Translations under genes and position numbers: made by a program
In this document: positions 40,601 to 52,600 of the stretch, one piece after another
How positions within the stretch are numbered: position 1 is the first letter of the stretch
Layout: each line of letters starts with the position of its first letter
The notes under the pieces: generated by a model
Seen by the model: the letters and a program-made list of their open reading frames with translations, nothing else
What the model was told of the DNA's origin: nothing
Databases searched by the model: none
Assembly: GCA_003993805.1 (NCBI GenBank)
Contig: RSEF01000003.1
Location: forward strand, 61,475,759-61,539,758
Length of the DNA: 64,000 nucleotides
Direction of reading: 5' to 3'
From: Himantopus leucocephalus
Taxonomy: Eukaryota; Chordata; Aves; Charadriiformes; Recurvirostridae

Positions 40601-43600
40601 TGCTTCTTCCAGAGATTTCCAGGTGGCATATAAATGAAATGAGTATCAGCAGATAAGACAAATGAGGGAGATAAAGACCAAGTCATCAGTTAAATTAGAA
40701 TGTCTTAATCCATAGTATGATTGTTTAGAAAAAGTTGCGCAACAGCTTTTTTGGTATGCTGTCTGTTATAGACATATCTGTGGCATTCTTTTTCCTTAAC
40801 TGAAATCTTCAGCAGCCTTGATCACAACTTTATATATAACCTGTAGACCATTACGATTCTGTGGTCTTAAAGGTGTAGCCATCATACTTTAGAATGCAAT
40901 AAAGAGTTAACCTAAATGACTAGGACCAAATGACTCCAACAGTAGGAATCTAAAATACTTTAAAGATTGACTTGTTATTCAAAATAAGTATTCACGTGAC
41001 TCTGATTATCCAAACTGGCTATTACTGGAAGGCTTGCGGCATATTTCTGGTTTTCAGATATATTTGTAGGTGAAGATTTTTTTTAAAACTTGCAACTTAA
41101 TTCTGAATCCAGGTTGTTTGGTTTCTCTGCGTGTATAACATCCTTCAGAACACAAGGTACAGCCGCTGTCACTCACACTGTAAAGCTGGAAGTCTTCTTC
41201 CTTGAAGGGAGAAGGGATCCTAACGTATCGAAGAGGGAATTGTGGAAAGAAAAGAGCTAGTTTACTACTTCTATTTAAACTCCCCCTCCCCAGAGTAAAT
41301 AATTCATATTTTTTTTTGTTGCAGCTTGACAAGAAACTAGTAGCACTGTAGTGCTATTAGTTGTGAAAATAAATATAGTTTCTCAAAATTAAGAATGAAC
41401 CTTACTGTAATTGTGTTTTCATTTAAGTTATAGTAAAAATTGATACCTTTAAAGTAATTAAGTTACTCAGTTCTGGTAATTATTTCTAAGTAACCTTTAT
41501 ATTAGCTAGCTTTTGGGTATTTCTTGGCTTCTTTGCCATAATTCAGCATGAGACCACTCTTTTTCCAGGTTTCAGGGAAGACCTAATAGCCCACACATAG
41601 CTTGTGCTGCTGCTAGCAGTACTTGAGGTAGACATTTTTTTACCGTACTGTAGCCTTGAAGCTCAACGATGTTGAGGCAGAAGAAAAACTCTAAATAAGA
41701 ACTAACCTAATCACCTAGTGAGCCACTGCAAAGCGTTTCTTCATCATTATATTGCATGAAATGCTTCCGGCATCCCACGGAACTGCCGCGAGTAAAGCTC
41801 TTGAATGGTATAGGTGTCATGAATGGTTGGAGATACAGATGAGATTTTCACAGTAAAAATATAACTGTTTGTAGATTATTTTGAATACATATGTAATATA
41901 CGCAAGTAGGACACTGAAGTGTGAGAATTCATCACAGACTGGTACCTTTGGATTGAAGAGAAGTAATGTAACTTGTTAAACTTTATATATAACACCTGTT
42001 AGTCACAACCTTAAGTTCAAACTTACTTTTTGTCTATTACTAGGAAAAACAAGGGATTCCCAGTCAGCCAGAATGGAATCTGAAATTGTGCCAAAAGTTA
42101 CCAAAATGACAGTGTCTGGAAAGAAACAATCTATGGGATTTGAAGTTCCATGGTAAGCCAAGCCCTTGTACATCAAGGTACATCAGCAGCTCTTATTTCA
42201 GACTGATGCACCTGTAGCAAGTTTTCTTCTTCTTTTTTCTATTTTTACAGCAGTTTTAGTGTCACTCTCCAGAACTAACCATCTCAGCTTCTTGTTTGAC
42301 TCAGAATTACTTTCAGAAGATGGTACCTCACGTTTTGAGTTTAACAAATCCTTTCACTATGAATACAGCAGAGAGATATCAGCTAGTCAGATTATTTAAA
42401 CATCCGCTTCATAGAATACTGAACTTTCTTGGGGTTCGTTTATTTTAAATTTAGTTCTCTAAGTGGAATTATGAAATCAATAAATCTTAACTGTAATTGC
42501 TTGTTCTTCAAAGGAAGTAATACATTTAAGAATAATTTATGGTGAAAACAATCACTTATGGCTAAACTTTGCCTTCCTCTGCAGCTTTTATTAACTTTAA
42601 CAGGTGTCCAGGGTACAACTGTTGTAGAGAAGAAATCGCTCCTCCTTATGCTTTAGCTAAATTAGAGTGGTTGAGTAGTAGTTCTAATTTTATCCTGACT
42701 TGGAACTGTTGGGGGGATGTCTTGCGAGAGCATGAAAACAGACATCTGGATCCAGAGTCTACAACAGTAGACTGTCTACAACTGTAGCCAGCAGTGAATA
42801 CTTAAAGTATATAAGGACAGGGCATGTTTGTTGGGAATACAGTCTGAAATGTCATTATGTGTAGCTTTCTGCGGCTCCCCACTGTTTTTTGGGGGGGTTA
42901 GTGGTTTTTTTTTTTGATTAAGCTGTTTCTATTAAGAATGGTTAATGGATTTTTCTTATTGCAATGTGCTTATTCTGGGTTTGAACCCAGTCTTTTAATA
43001 GCTACCTAATCCGTGGCACGAAATTCCATAGTTTGCAACTGTAAGCAGTGCCCACCTCATCCTGCAGTGCTTGTAGTTCTGATCTGGAAAGCATTTTTGG
43101 GAGTAAGAGGGCAGCATGGTCTTTATCTTACAGTATCTTGTGCATGTTTGATAACTGAGCAGAGAGCGAGGAGTTGCATCTTCTTAGTCTCTTAAGCACA
43201 TTTAATACAAAGTGTGAAGCTGATGTCATTATTCCCTTTATACTGCTAAATGCCGTTGCTAAGAGACATCACTTCCATTCAGCCACTTAAGCTCCAAATG
43301 AAAAATTTCTGGGCCTTTCAAAATCCTCTTTCTGTGCTGTTTGAAGTTTACAATATATGAAAGGGAACATATTTTTTTTTTCCCCTTGCCTCTATTAATC
43401 AGTGACTCTGGGTGTGACAACTGGACTTAATCATGAAATTCCTATCAACCTCATGGCACCTTCATCTTTGGTGTTTCTACTATACTTATAAGTTGGAGTT
43501 TTTCATGTGGACTTTTGTGGATTAAATAAAGTTGGATAGAAGTTTATAAAAAGAAAGGAATCTTAAATGAGTGAAAAAGATCAGACAGCTAGTCCTGGAT

Positions 43601-46600
43601 AGTAGTGATTGAATTTTTTAGCTGTAATAATGACTATTTAATATGTTTGTTTATAAAAAAAGAGCAAATACAGAATTTTGTATCTCTGATACTTATTTAG
43701 CAGCTGCCACACTTGGTATGTGTGCCTACTCCATAGGGAAGGAGGAGATAAGAAGAACGCTGCTTCTTCATCTGTAGATTGGAGTAATTCCTGGATAGGC
43801 TAGTGATGACTCAATCTCTGAGGAGAGATGGATGGCTCTAATATGGTTCTCAGCCACTCTGCTTCTCTTCAGGGACCCTGAAATAGTTTGTATCATGCTT
43901 GCTACCACTTTAGTGACATACTATTTTTTGTGGCAGAAGAAATTAAACCTTCAGGACCTGTGTGGTAATCCCTTCAGATAAATCCTCAATATTATGTAGA
44001 TGCTTTTTAATTCACCTCACTTATTTAGTGGTACTGCTGAAATACTAATTGAGAACAAGCCTCTTTTGCTGTAGAAATTGAATGCACATTAGGCATTTAG
44101 CTTTTAGTGGGAGGAATGGGTAAGAAGTGGAGTGATTTTGGGGGGAAAAAAAAAAGCGAGAGATTTGGAGCACAGCCAATCAATGAATTTGAAAGAAAGC
44201 ACAATTTAAATTGTAAAGTGATCTGCATGTCTAAAGACCCCTGCATCAGGGAGTCTGTGATGGCCTCCTTTCTGCTTTCCTCCTACAGGCCACTGTGGAG
44301 GCACTGCCAAGTCACTAGCACCTTAACATGAAGAATGGGGGAGGAGGCCATGACCGTATTTGCATCCTAATTTTCCTTCTCTGCTGTAGGACAGTGGCAC
44401 TTGGTCTCCTGATTCTTTCCCTAACAGTTGGAGCTTGACTAGCTCCTTTCCACAGTCTCTCCATAAAGTCTGTGCTAAATACATTGTGGTAAGCTGAAGC
44501 ACTAGCATTGTCTTGCGAGCTTGTAATGACTTTGTACACATCCATTTCTAAACTTGAAAAGCAAAGCAAAACATGAACCTCTGCTTCGACTCCATGAGTA
44601 TCAGAGTTGTTTTTCTTCTACAGTTATCTTCTAGATTATTGACAACATAAGGATGAGTTGTCAAGGAACAGAATGAATCTGTGTTTATTAATGTCCAAGA
44701 AAGGCTTGTTCTTTTGACTCTCAGACCCTTTTTATGTTACACTTTAATGTTGCATTAATAAATGTACTGCGGAGGGTTTATAATAATACAGATTTCTAAG
44801 TACATAGTTTATAGCACAGTGTTATAAATTATTCATAGCAGTTTGGATTTTAAAACACCCTGTAACTATGCCCCCTACGCTCACCCCTAAATGTTTGTAT
44901 GGTATTGGTGCAGACGCCATTAGAAGGTGATTGTATAGCATGTATAGTATTGATTGTATAGTATGAACTAGTTTCTATTACCACCTTTTATGGGATCTTA
45001 AATGTAATTCATGGACCATGTTTTTAAAACCAGTGGCCTAGCATTAGCAAAAATAACCATTCTTTGACTAGCTATTCAGTCTTTATGATTCAATCTCATG
45101 AGGTATGACGTCATAATAATAAATTATTCTTATTTAAGATGAATGGAAGTCATTAATTGCTTTGAGCATTGATTGCCTTTGTTGCTGGGTATTCTTAGTG
45201 GGATTGTCTACAGAAAATGGAGTTTGCTCACTTCTGACAAACTGTTTTTCTGATGCTCTAGCAAAATTATTTACCAGGCTTTTTCTTCCTGTTAAATCAT
45301 GAAGGAAGCAGAAGAAGTTGTGAGCAAAAAAGGGTGATTATTTTAACCAGCCTGACCAATATTGTGTAATTAATAATTTTGAAAGGGGAAATAAATGTAG
45401 ACATTCCTGTAATGACTGTAAGTACTCCGAAAGAGTCGGTTGTATAAAAATAATTTACTAAGCATCCAGACTAGAAGATTGAAAATAATGTTTAAAAGTT
45501 AAATTATGCAGAGTTAATCTTCAGCAGATCAGCTTTCAGGTTCTTCTTTGAATACATGGTGGTGTGAACCATTCAACAGTTGTGTGAGATTGAGTGTCAG
45601 GTTTTACACCAACATATGTTGTATTTCTTAATTTTCCCCAGAAAACAGTGATGTAACCATAACACTTTATTCAGTTTATGCTTATGGTGCTTGTTGGCAA
45701 GACAACATAGGAAGTTTCTGGGCTGGCAGTTTTAATTTTGACTAAATGTTGGTCCTTGCCAGGCTTCTGTATGTCTGCTGATTTCCTAACAAAAAGCTGT
45801 GGTAAGCTCTTCTGACATTAGGGCCTGGATTGCTGGTGGTCAAGCTTTCTTGAGTACACGACCGCAGTGCCCATACAAGGTGCTTAATGGTTCTGTCCTT
45901 TTAAAGAAGTCAAGAGTTGTTTAATCAATGGCACTGTGTTAGTGGCTGGCAGTGATGTGGCAGACAGACACATGTTGGCAAGCTGAGACCGCTCTTGGCA
46001 GTTCAGTCAAGCTCTCATACAAAGACACAAGTAATTGGTTAGGAAGTGCTTTCTCCAAATATAAATTTTTCTTGATATGGTGGCTGAACATAACTCAGAC
46101 CAAGTTGGAAGTTTGCTACTAAAGATGCTTGCTAATGCAGTCGACTTGTTTATGCCCTCAACTGCCTGCAGTAGCGACACACTAGGTACTAGTATATTAT
46201 CCTATATACTCTGTCTGCTGACAGAAATTCTCAATTCAATATTTTTGAAAAATCTCAGTGGAGAAGGCTTAATGAAAAGCATTTTCAATGATGTCATTTG
46301 TTTTTTCATGGACTGTTAGAGATGAAGCTCCTTAGCATTTTTCTGAGCTGTTATCTAGCTTTCAACAAATTACTCATCAGGTTGCCATGAGGAATAATTA
46401 TGTCAGGGTCTTATCGCTGCATCTCTCTTTGTGTACTTCCATGAGACTGGAATTGTACACTTCATCTGCCCATCTTCCTGTTTAGGTACCTAGCAATAAA
46501 CTTACCTCCCTTTCCCTGATACTGGTCAGCAGAAAGCTGAATTGTGTCATCAGAGATGCTCTGTAAGTAGATCATACGCTCTATCTGTTCTGATGTTTCT

Positions 46601-49600
46601 CCTCTGAAATGGCAAGTCTACGTTTATCATGGCACAGGTTGTTTTCAGGTTTTCAAAACATGGTAATATCTGAAACCTGTAAAACTCTAAATGAAGCCAC
46701 GTACTGACTGTTCAAATATTGCACCCTTAGAAAAAGTAGCAAGGTCTAATGTGATGATGGCTGGAGTCATATTTTAGTCATTATTTCACCTGTATCTAGC
46801 ACTTTTTCTTTGCACCACCCCAAATAAAAACTATTTGGCAGCCTTAAGCAGTGGTAGTCACAATAAAAGCTACTTAGAATTGAGAGAGTAGTTAGGTTAT
46901 CTGGCAATAACCATAATTCTTTTAGGTGCTGTAGGTGCTGTAATTAGTTTGAATTCTAGCACTCAGCATCCATCCTGTTTTTTGGAATCCTTACTGACAT
47001 AGGCTTTGGCGTGCAAGAAGATCTGAGCACCTGAAAAAACATCATTACCTAGCTAAACAAAATAGAATTTAGAAGCTTACCAGTAGCCTGTCTTTCAAAT
47101 TACATTTTTGTCTTTTAATAGGCTTGATGTGACAGTCTTTGAGTATATTTTGGAAAGCTTTTGAAAAACGTGAGTTGGCATGAGAGAGGCTATATTTTGT
47201 GATACAGTACGGCTGGTTTCGTAGTGTTGAATCTAAAACGTCATGATTGTGTGACCTAAGGCAGTAGCTTGATAAAAAACTGTCTTTCTCTTTCAAGTGG
47301 TTTAGAATATTTTGATAGGGTAAGTTCTTGTGAATAGACCTTGTACAGAATTGTATATCCATTATGCAGAAGTGCAGGTACCATCTGTACCCCTGCAACC
47401 AGCATGGCTGGCATAAAGTTGTTTGCTTAGCTAATTTGAGAACTGTGCTTGTGTATCCAGCCTGGATGCAAGACCCTGGCCTTGGGTTGTGGAACTCTAG
47501 CCAAAAAAACCCAAGTGGTCACACTTCTGCTTTGGGGTCTCACAATCAATAGATTATTGGGCTTTGGCCCTTATGAAAAAGGTGTCAAAATCAATCGGGC
47601 TGCTGCAGTACTGATTACATAGGTGGGTTCTGAAACTGAGGGGAAAACGGGAGACCTATAAAATGTCCCATGTTGCTTAGTGCTATAATGAGAGGCTAAT
47701 TTTGTGTTCAATCTGAACGCTTTCTAGGCTTAATTTTTTAGATCGTAACTCTTGAACTGCCTTGTTCAGTAGACTAACATGCTTGGACTGTATTGTTTCC
47801 TGAGATATATGTAATGGAAAGGGACTAATACAATGCAAATACTCCCAGGCAGACAGAAAATGAGAGGTAACATCAAATACAAGCAGAGATGTCACGATGT
47901 GGGATTCTAAAGTACCAAAATAAGTAGTTTTGGCTGTAGAAGTTGAAAAGAGGAAAACTGGGAAGTTAATTGCGGTATGTAAACAGAAAGTGGAGAGTGA
48001 AAAATTCACACTGGATGTGGAGACTTGAGTGTCTACTCTTTATGCTGTATTGCTGTTCTCATGATAGAACATTGCTACATTCAGCTGCAATACTTGTAGT
48101 CTACGTGGAAGCTGTTTTAGGAGCAATGCTTCAAAGTTGACTTGGACTCTTACTTCAGAGACGACCAGATCTCTGTAGTTGTTCTGTGCGAGGGTGCTTT
48201 CCCTCCCTGTTAAAAGAAGTGGCTGTGGGAAGCTTTTGTTTATCTGTTTCATGTATTTCACAAGATTATTTCTTATCTCGCTCTTGTACATAGTGCTTCT
48301 CAGACAAGATGTTCAGAGCTGGTATCTGTGCAGTTTGTATCCAGCTGCTTATCACTTCCACCTTAATGGGCTTATCACATACTTTTTGACTGGGGCTTAC
48401 ATGATAGTGAAGGGAAGACTCAATTTCTCTCCTGTATTTTTACAACTTCTTTGTCATTTGCGTTCCTTGTGTTCTCTTTTTTCCCCTAGTGTGATTGCTG
48501 AAGAAAATGGCCATGCTAACACACCTCACAAAGGACTGTTAACTGAAGACGCCAGTGTGGCTTCTGGGGTACTTGAGGCAGTCTCAAAATCTACTGTTTC
48601 ATCCCAAGTAGTGCAGGTTTCAGAAGAGCAGAATACCATGCCTACTCCAGTAAAAAAGTCAAGCAAGGCAAAACCGCAAATAGATGTGAAAGCGGAGTTG
48701 GAGAAGAGACAAGGAGGAAAGCAACTACTTAATTTAGTGGTAATAGGTAATACTGTTTAATTACATTTTTGACAAACCTAGAAATCAAAAACTGTGTTGA
48801 TTGAATCTGGAAGTGATACAGAAGCAAATCTGTCCTCTCTCCAGGGAGGGGAAATCTCATACTGTTTTCAGTCGTATCTGCTTGACCATTATTGTTTGGA
48901 GGGAGTACATTCGGATGTCCTTGACTAGGGCAATGAGGTTGACGTAGCTTCCTTCTTGACAGTATAGTAAAATGTACTTTTGTTTGGTTTCATTCTTGCA
49001 GTGTTTTCTTTTTGGTATGAATTTGGAGGTGCTATATGGCTGTCGTGCTAACTGACTGCTTCAATAAACTGTCTCTCTGTGTCTCTGTCTTACAGGATTA
49101 TGAAATTCCGTGGATTGCATAAGCATTATTAGTGCATGTGATTTTCATATGTTTTAGTATATTTCTTCTTGTACTATATTTAAAATGCATGAATTAATAA
49201 AATTGATACATTTGTTTCCTTCCATAGGACATGTTGATGCAGGTAAAAGTACTTTAATGGGTCATCTGCTCTACCTTTTGGGAAATGTGAACAAAAGAAC
49301 TATGCACAAATACGAACAGGAATCTAAGAAGGCTGGCAAAGCTTCGTTTGCCTATGCATGGGTCTTGGATGAAACTGGTGAAGAAAGAGAAAGGTAGAAA
49401 TATCTTTTAATGGGAATTACCTTTTTTCCCTGAAAGAACAGTATTTGTTAGGAAATATCAATGTACTAATAATGCTTTGGTAGAAATATTCTCAATGTTT
49501 AAAGACACTCAATACTTACTAGCAAATATTTTTCTTTTTCTATATGAGTACCTGTTATCCAAATTAAAAAAAAAAACACTACCCTCATTTGGTTACAAGA

Positions 49601-52600
49601 AACATGAATGAGAAGTTGATTACTTCTTCACATATTTGTTTGCTGTAGAGTGCAGGGTAGGACTACATACAATGCGGAATGCTTCTAGTAGCTGAGTTAG
49701 TTTGTTTAAAGCTGTCTTTATGTTTTATTGCTGCCAAATTTCTCTCAGTTTGGTTATCATTGTATGGGAAAGTTATGGGATAAATTTTTCTATGAACGGG
49801 TGTCAGAATTAAAAGCTAAGCACTGAAATGTCACTTCATCACATGTGACTTACATTACATTGAATATAAAATCTATAAATTAAATTAATAGATTATATTG
49901 GTATTCGTTATAAACTGCCTTTAATTTATTAATTTGAAATAAAAAATTTAAAATTAACTTTTATCATATTGAGAAAGTATGTAATGGGAAAGCAGTGAAG
50001 CTAATTTAAAAAAAAAATCTGTAAGAGCTTTTAAGAACACTATATGGGAAGCTAAAGACATGATATTCTGTGTTCACAAAATAAAAAAGTCATTTTCTTA
50101 TGTGTTTATATTTTTCAATCACTTGTCAGCCATGGTTTCATAGCGTATAAGCTCTTCTGGCTGGAAAGATAGCCTTCACAATGTAAACTGATGGTGAAGA
50201 ACATAGACTAAAGCAGTCCCTATCGAGTGTGTAGCTGTTGTTGTTTTTAAAGGTGGATACACTTTTGCAGCATCAGTGTGTATAGCTAAACATTTGCCTT
50301 TGTGAGTGCTTCCATTTATGAAGTGCACTTACAAACCTGAGTGGGCGTGTGTGTGTGTTGGGGGGTGCAGGTACAGGGAAGGGGGGGAACAATCCACAAG
50401 CAACCAAATACAAATTTTAAAAGTAGCCTTACATCAGTTAGGGCTGATGATACTGTAGTGGTAGTGTTGTCATGAATTTATAGTCTAAGGATGTAAAAGA
50501 GGAAAAGCTGATGGGGAAAGGTCTTTTTCTTAATCCCTGTAAATGTAGCTGGGTGTAAGATGGACAAACTTTGAAGATCTGTAATAGAATGATTAAACAC
50601 CATATTAAGTATGTAGTTTTATTAATACAAGCTACCTTTGGTAAGTTGTAATTAACATGTGAAATTGGAAATAGAGACAAGTATTTATTGCCTGCAAAGA
50701 GTAAAATGTTAACAGAAAGTAAAGTTTGTGGAATAGTTGTCATGAGTCTTCAAAGTGATATCCCTTGGTCTGTGATTTTTCTAGTGTCCAACAGTTATGC
50801 ATTTACATACCAGACTTCTCTTCAGAAGATAAGTTGTAATTATTAAGGGATAAGTTTTCTGAATTGGTATTTTTGATTGATTCTGTTTTCTCTTTGCTTT
50901 GAGTTTTGTATTTTTAAAGAAAAACTTCTGGAGCCATCTCTAAATGTTCAGGGGATTTGGGTGGTTATTTTATTGGAGTTTTTTTTGTCATTGGAAGTAG
51001 CATATTTTAAGTATCTATGCTAAAGTGAGAAGTTTTGTCCCTTGAAAGTGCCTGTCTGTCTGCATCGTCTATAAAGGGAGATGCAGGTGACTAACCCAGA
51101 TACAGACGTGTGCACAATAGCTGTTTACATGTGGTCAGATGAATCCTATCCTATGTGCTGTGCAGAACATGTGGATTAGTGAGGTGTGGAACGAGTCCAG
51201 GCTCTGTGATCCCTCCTTGATAATCAGCAGTTCTGCGTGTAGATCTTTGCAGATATATAACTGTATTCCTATAGTCCCATACCTTTTATTTTTTTGTTCT
51301 TGACTGTGTTTCTGTTACTCTATGATGCTTTTTTCTGAAGAGCTAAGTATTAAAAGTACAATACGTAATGATTTAAATACACAGTACAATGCATAGAATG
51401 ATAGAATGGTTTAGGTTGGAAAGGACCTTAAAGANNNNNNNNNNNNNNNNNNNNNNNNNNNNNNNNNNNNNNNNNNNNNNNNNNNNNNNNNNNNNNNNNN
51501 NNNNNNNNNNNNNNNNNNNNNNNNNNNNNNNNNNTGGCCTTGTTGAACTTCATGAGGTTTACACAGGCCCACCTCTCCAGCCTGTCTAGGTCCCTCCGGA
51601 TGGCGTCCCTCCGGATGGCGTCCGTCCCCTCCAGCATGTTGACCGTTCCACACAGCTTGGTGTCATCAGCAAATTTGCTGAGGGTGTGCTCCATCCCAAC
51701 ATCCATGTCACCAACAAAGATGTTAAACAGCATTGGTCCTAGTACTGACCCCTGAGGAACACCACTTGTCGCTGCTCGCCACTTGGGCAGGGAGCCGTTG
51801 ACTGCAACTCAGTGTGACCGTCCAGCCAGTTCCTTATCCACTGAGTGGTCCTTTGGTCAAATCCATGTCTCTCCAATTTAGAGACCAGGATGTAGTGCAG
51901 AACGGTGTCAAATGCCTTGCACAAGTCCGGGTAGATGACATCTGTTGCTCTCCCCTTATACAACAACACTGTAATGCCATCGTAGAAGATCACCACATTT
52001 TTCAGACACGAATTGCCCTTAGTGAAGCCATGTTGGCTGTCACCAATCACCTCCTTATTTTTCATGTGCCTTAGCAGAGTTTCCAGGAGTATCTGCTCCA
52101 TGATGTTGCTGGGCACAGAAGTGAGACTGACCGGCCTGTAGTTCCCTGGGTTGTCTTTTTTACCTATTTTATAAATGGGGGTTACGTTTCCCCTTTTCCA
52201 GTCAGTGGGAACTTCACTGGACTGCCATGACTTCTCAAATATGATGGGTAGTGGCTTGGCAACTTCATCTGCCAGTTCCCTCAGGACCCATGGATGAATC
52301 TCGTCAGGTCCCAGACTTGTGCAGGTTCCTCAGCTGGTGTCAAACCTGGTGTTCTCCTACAGTGTGTGGTACCTCATTCTTCTAGTCCTTGAAGACTGAG
52401 GCAAAGAAGTCACTGAGTATCTCAGCCTTCTCCATGTCACGGTTGACCAGGTCTCCCGTTTCTTTCCTGAGTGAGCCCACATTTTCCCTAGTCTTCCTTT
52501 TGTCACTGATATACCTATAGAAGGCTTTCTTGTTGGCCATGACGCCCCTGGCCAGATTTACCTCTCTCTGGGCTTTAGCTTTCCTAACCTGATCCCTGGC

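Larger units (their letters stand above)
20031..42043 (+). other. HBS1L: Intron 4, long version (remainder)
   Basis: About 22 kb of AT-rich intron that must be removed to make the GTPase isoform, or is never transcribed when the short isoform is polyadenylated. Frames here are 60-117 codons long, scattered on both strands, and resemble nothing I know. No transposon ORF, tRNA or obvious processed pseudogene was seen. Local structure includes the 33019/34435 duplicated segment, a tandem repeat with an embedded N at 34537-34610, and a short (AT)n at 35919-35934. Confidence 0.75.

Noticed and set aside
20031..42043. Many 60-117-codon frames in the long intron
   Set aside because: Lengths, strand mix and composition are those of random AT-rich DNA. 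None joins in phase to flanking exons with HBS1L similarity or shows a known domain.
48179..48489. In-frame open extension upstream of exon 6
   Set aside because: It precedes a good acceptor (TTTTCCCCTAG), is hydrophobic and unlike the HBS1L linker, and the exon 5 to exon 6 join restores the expected protein exactly.
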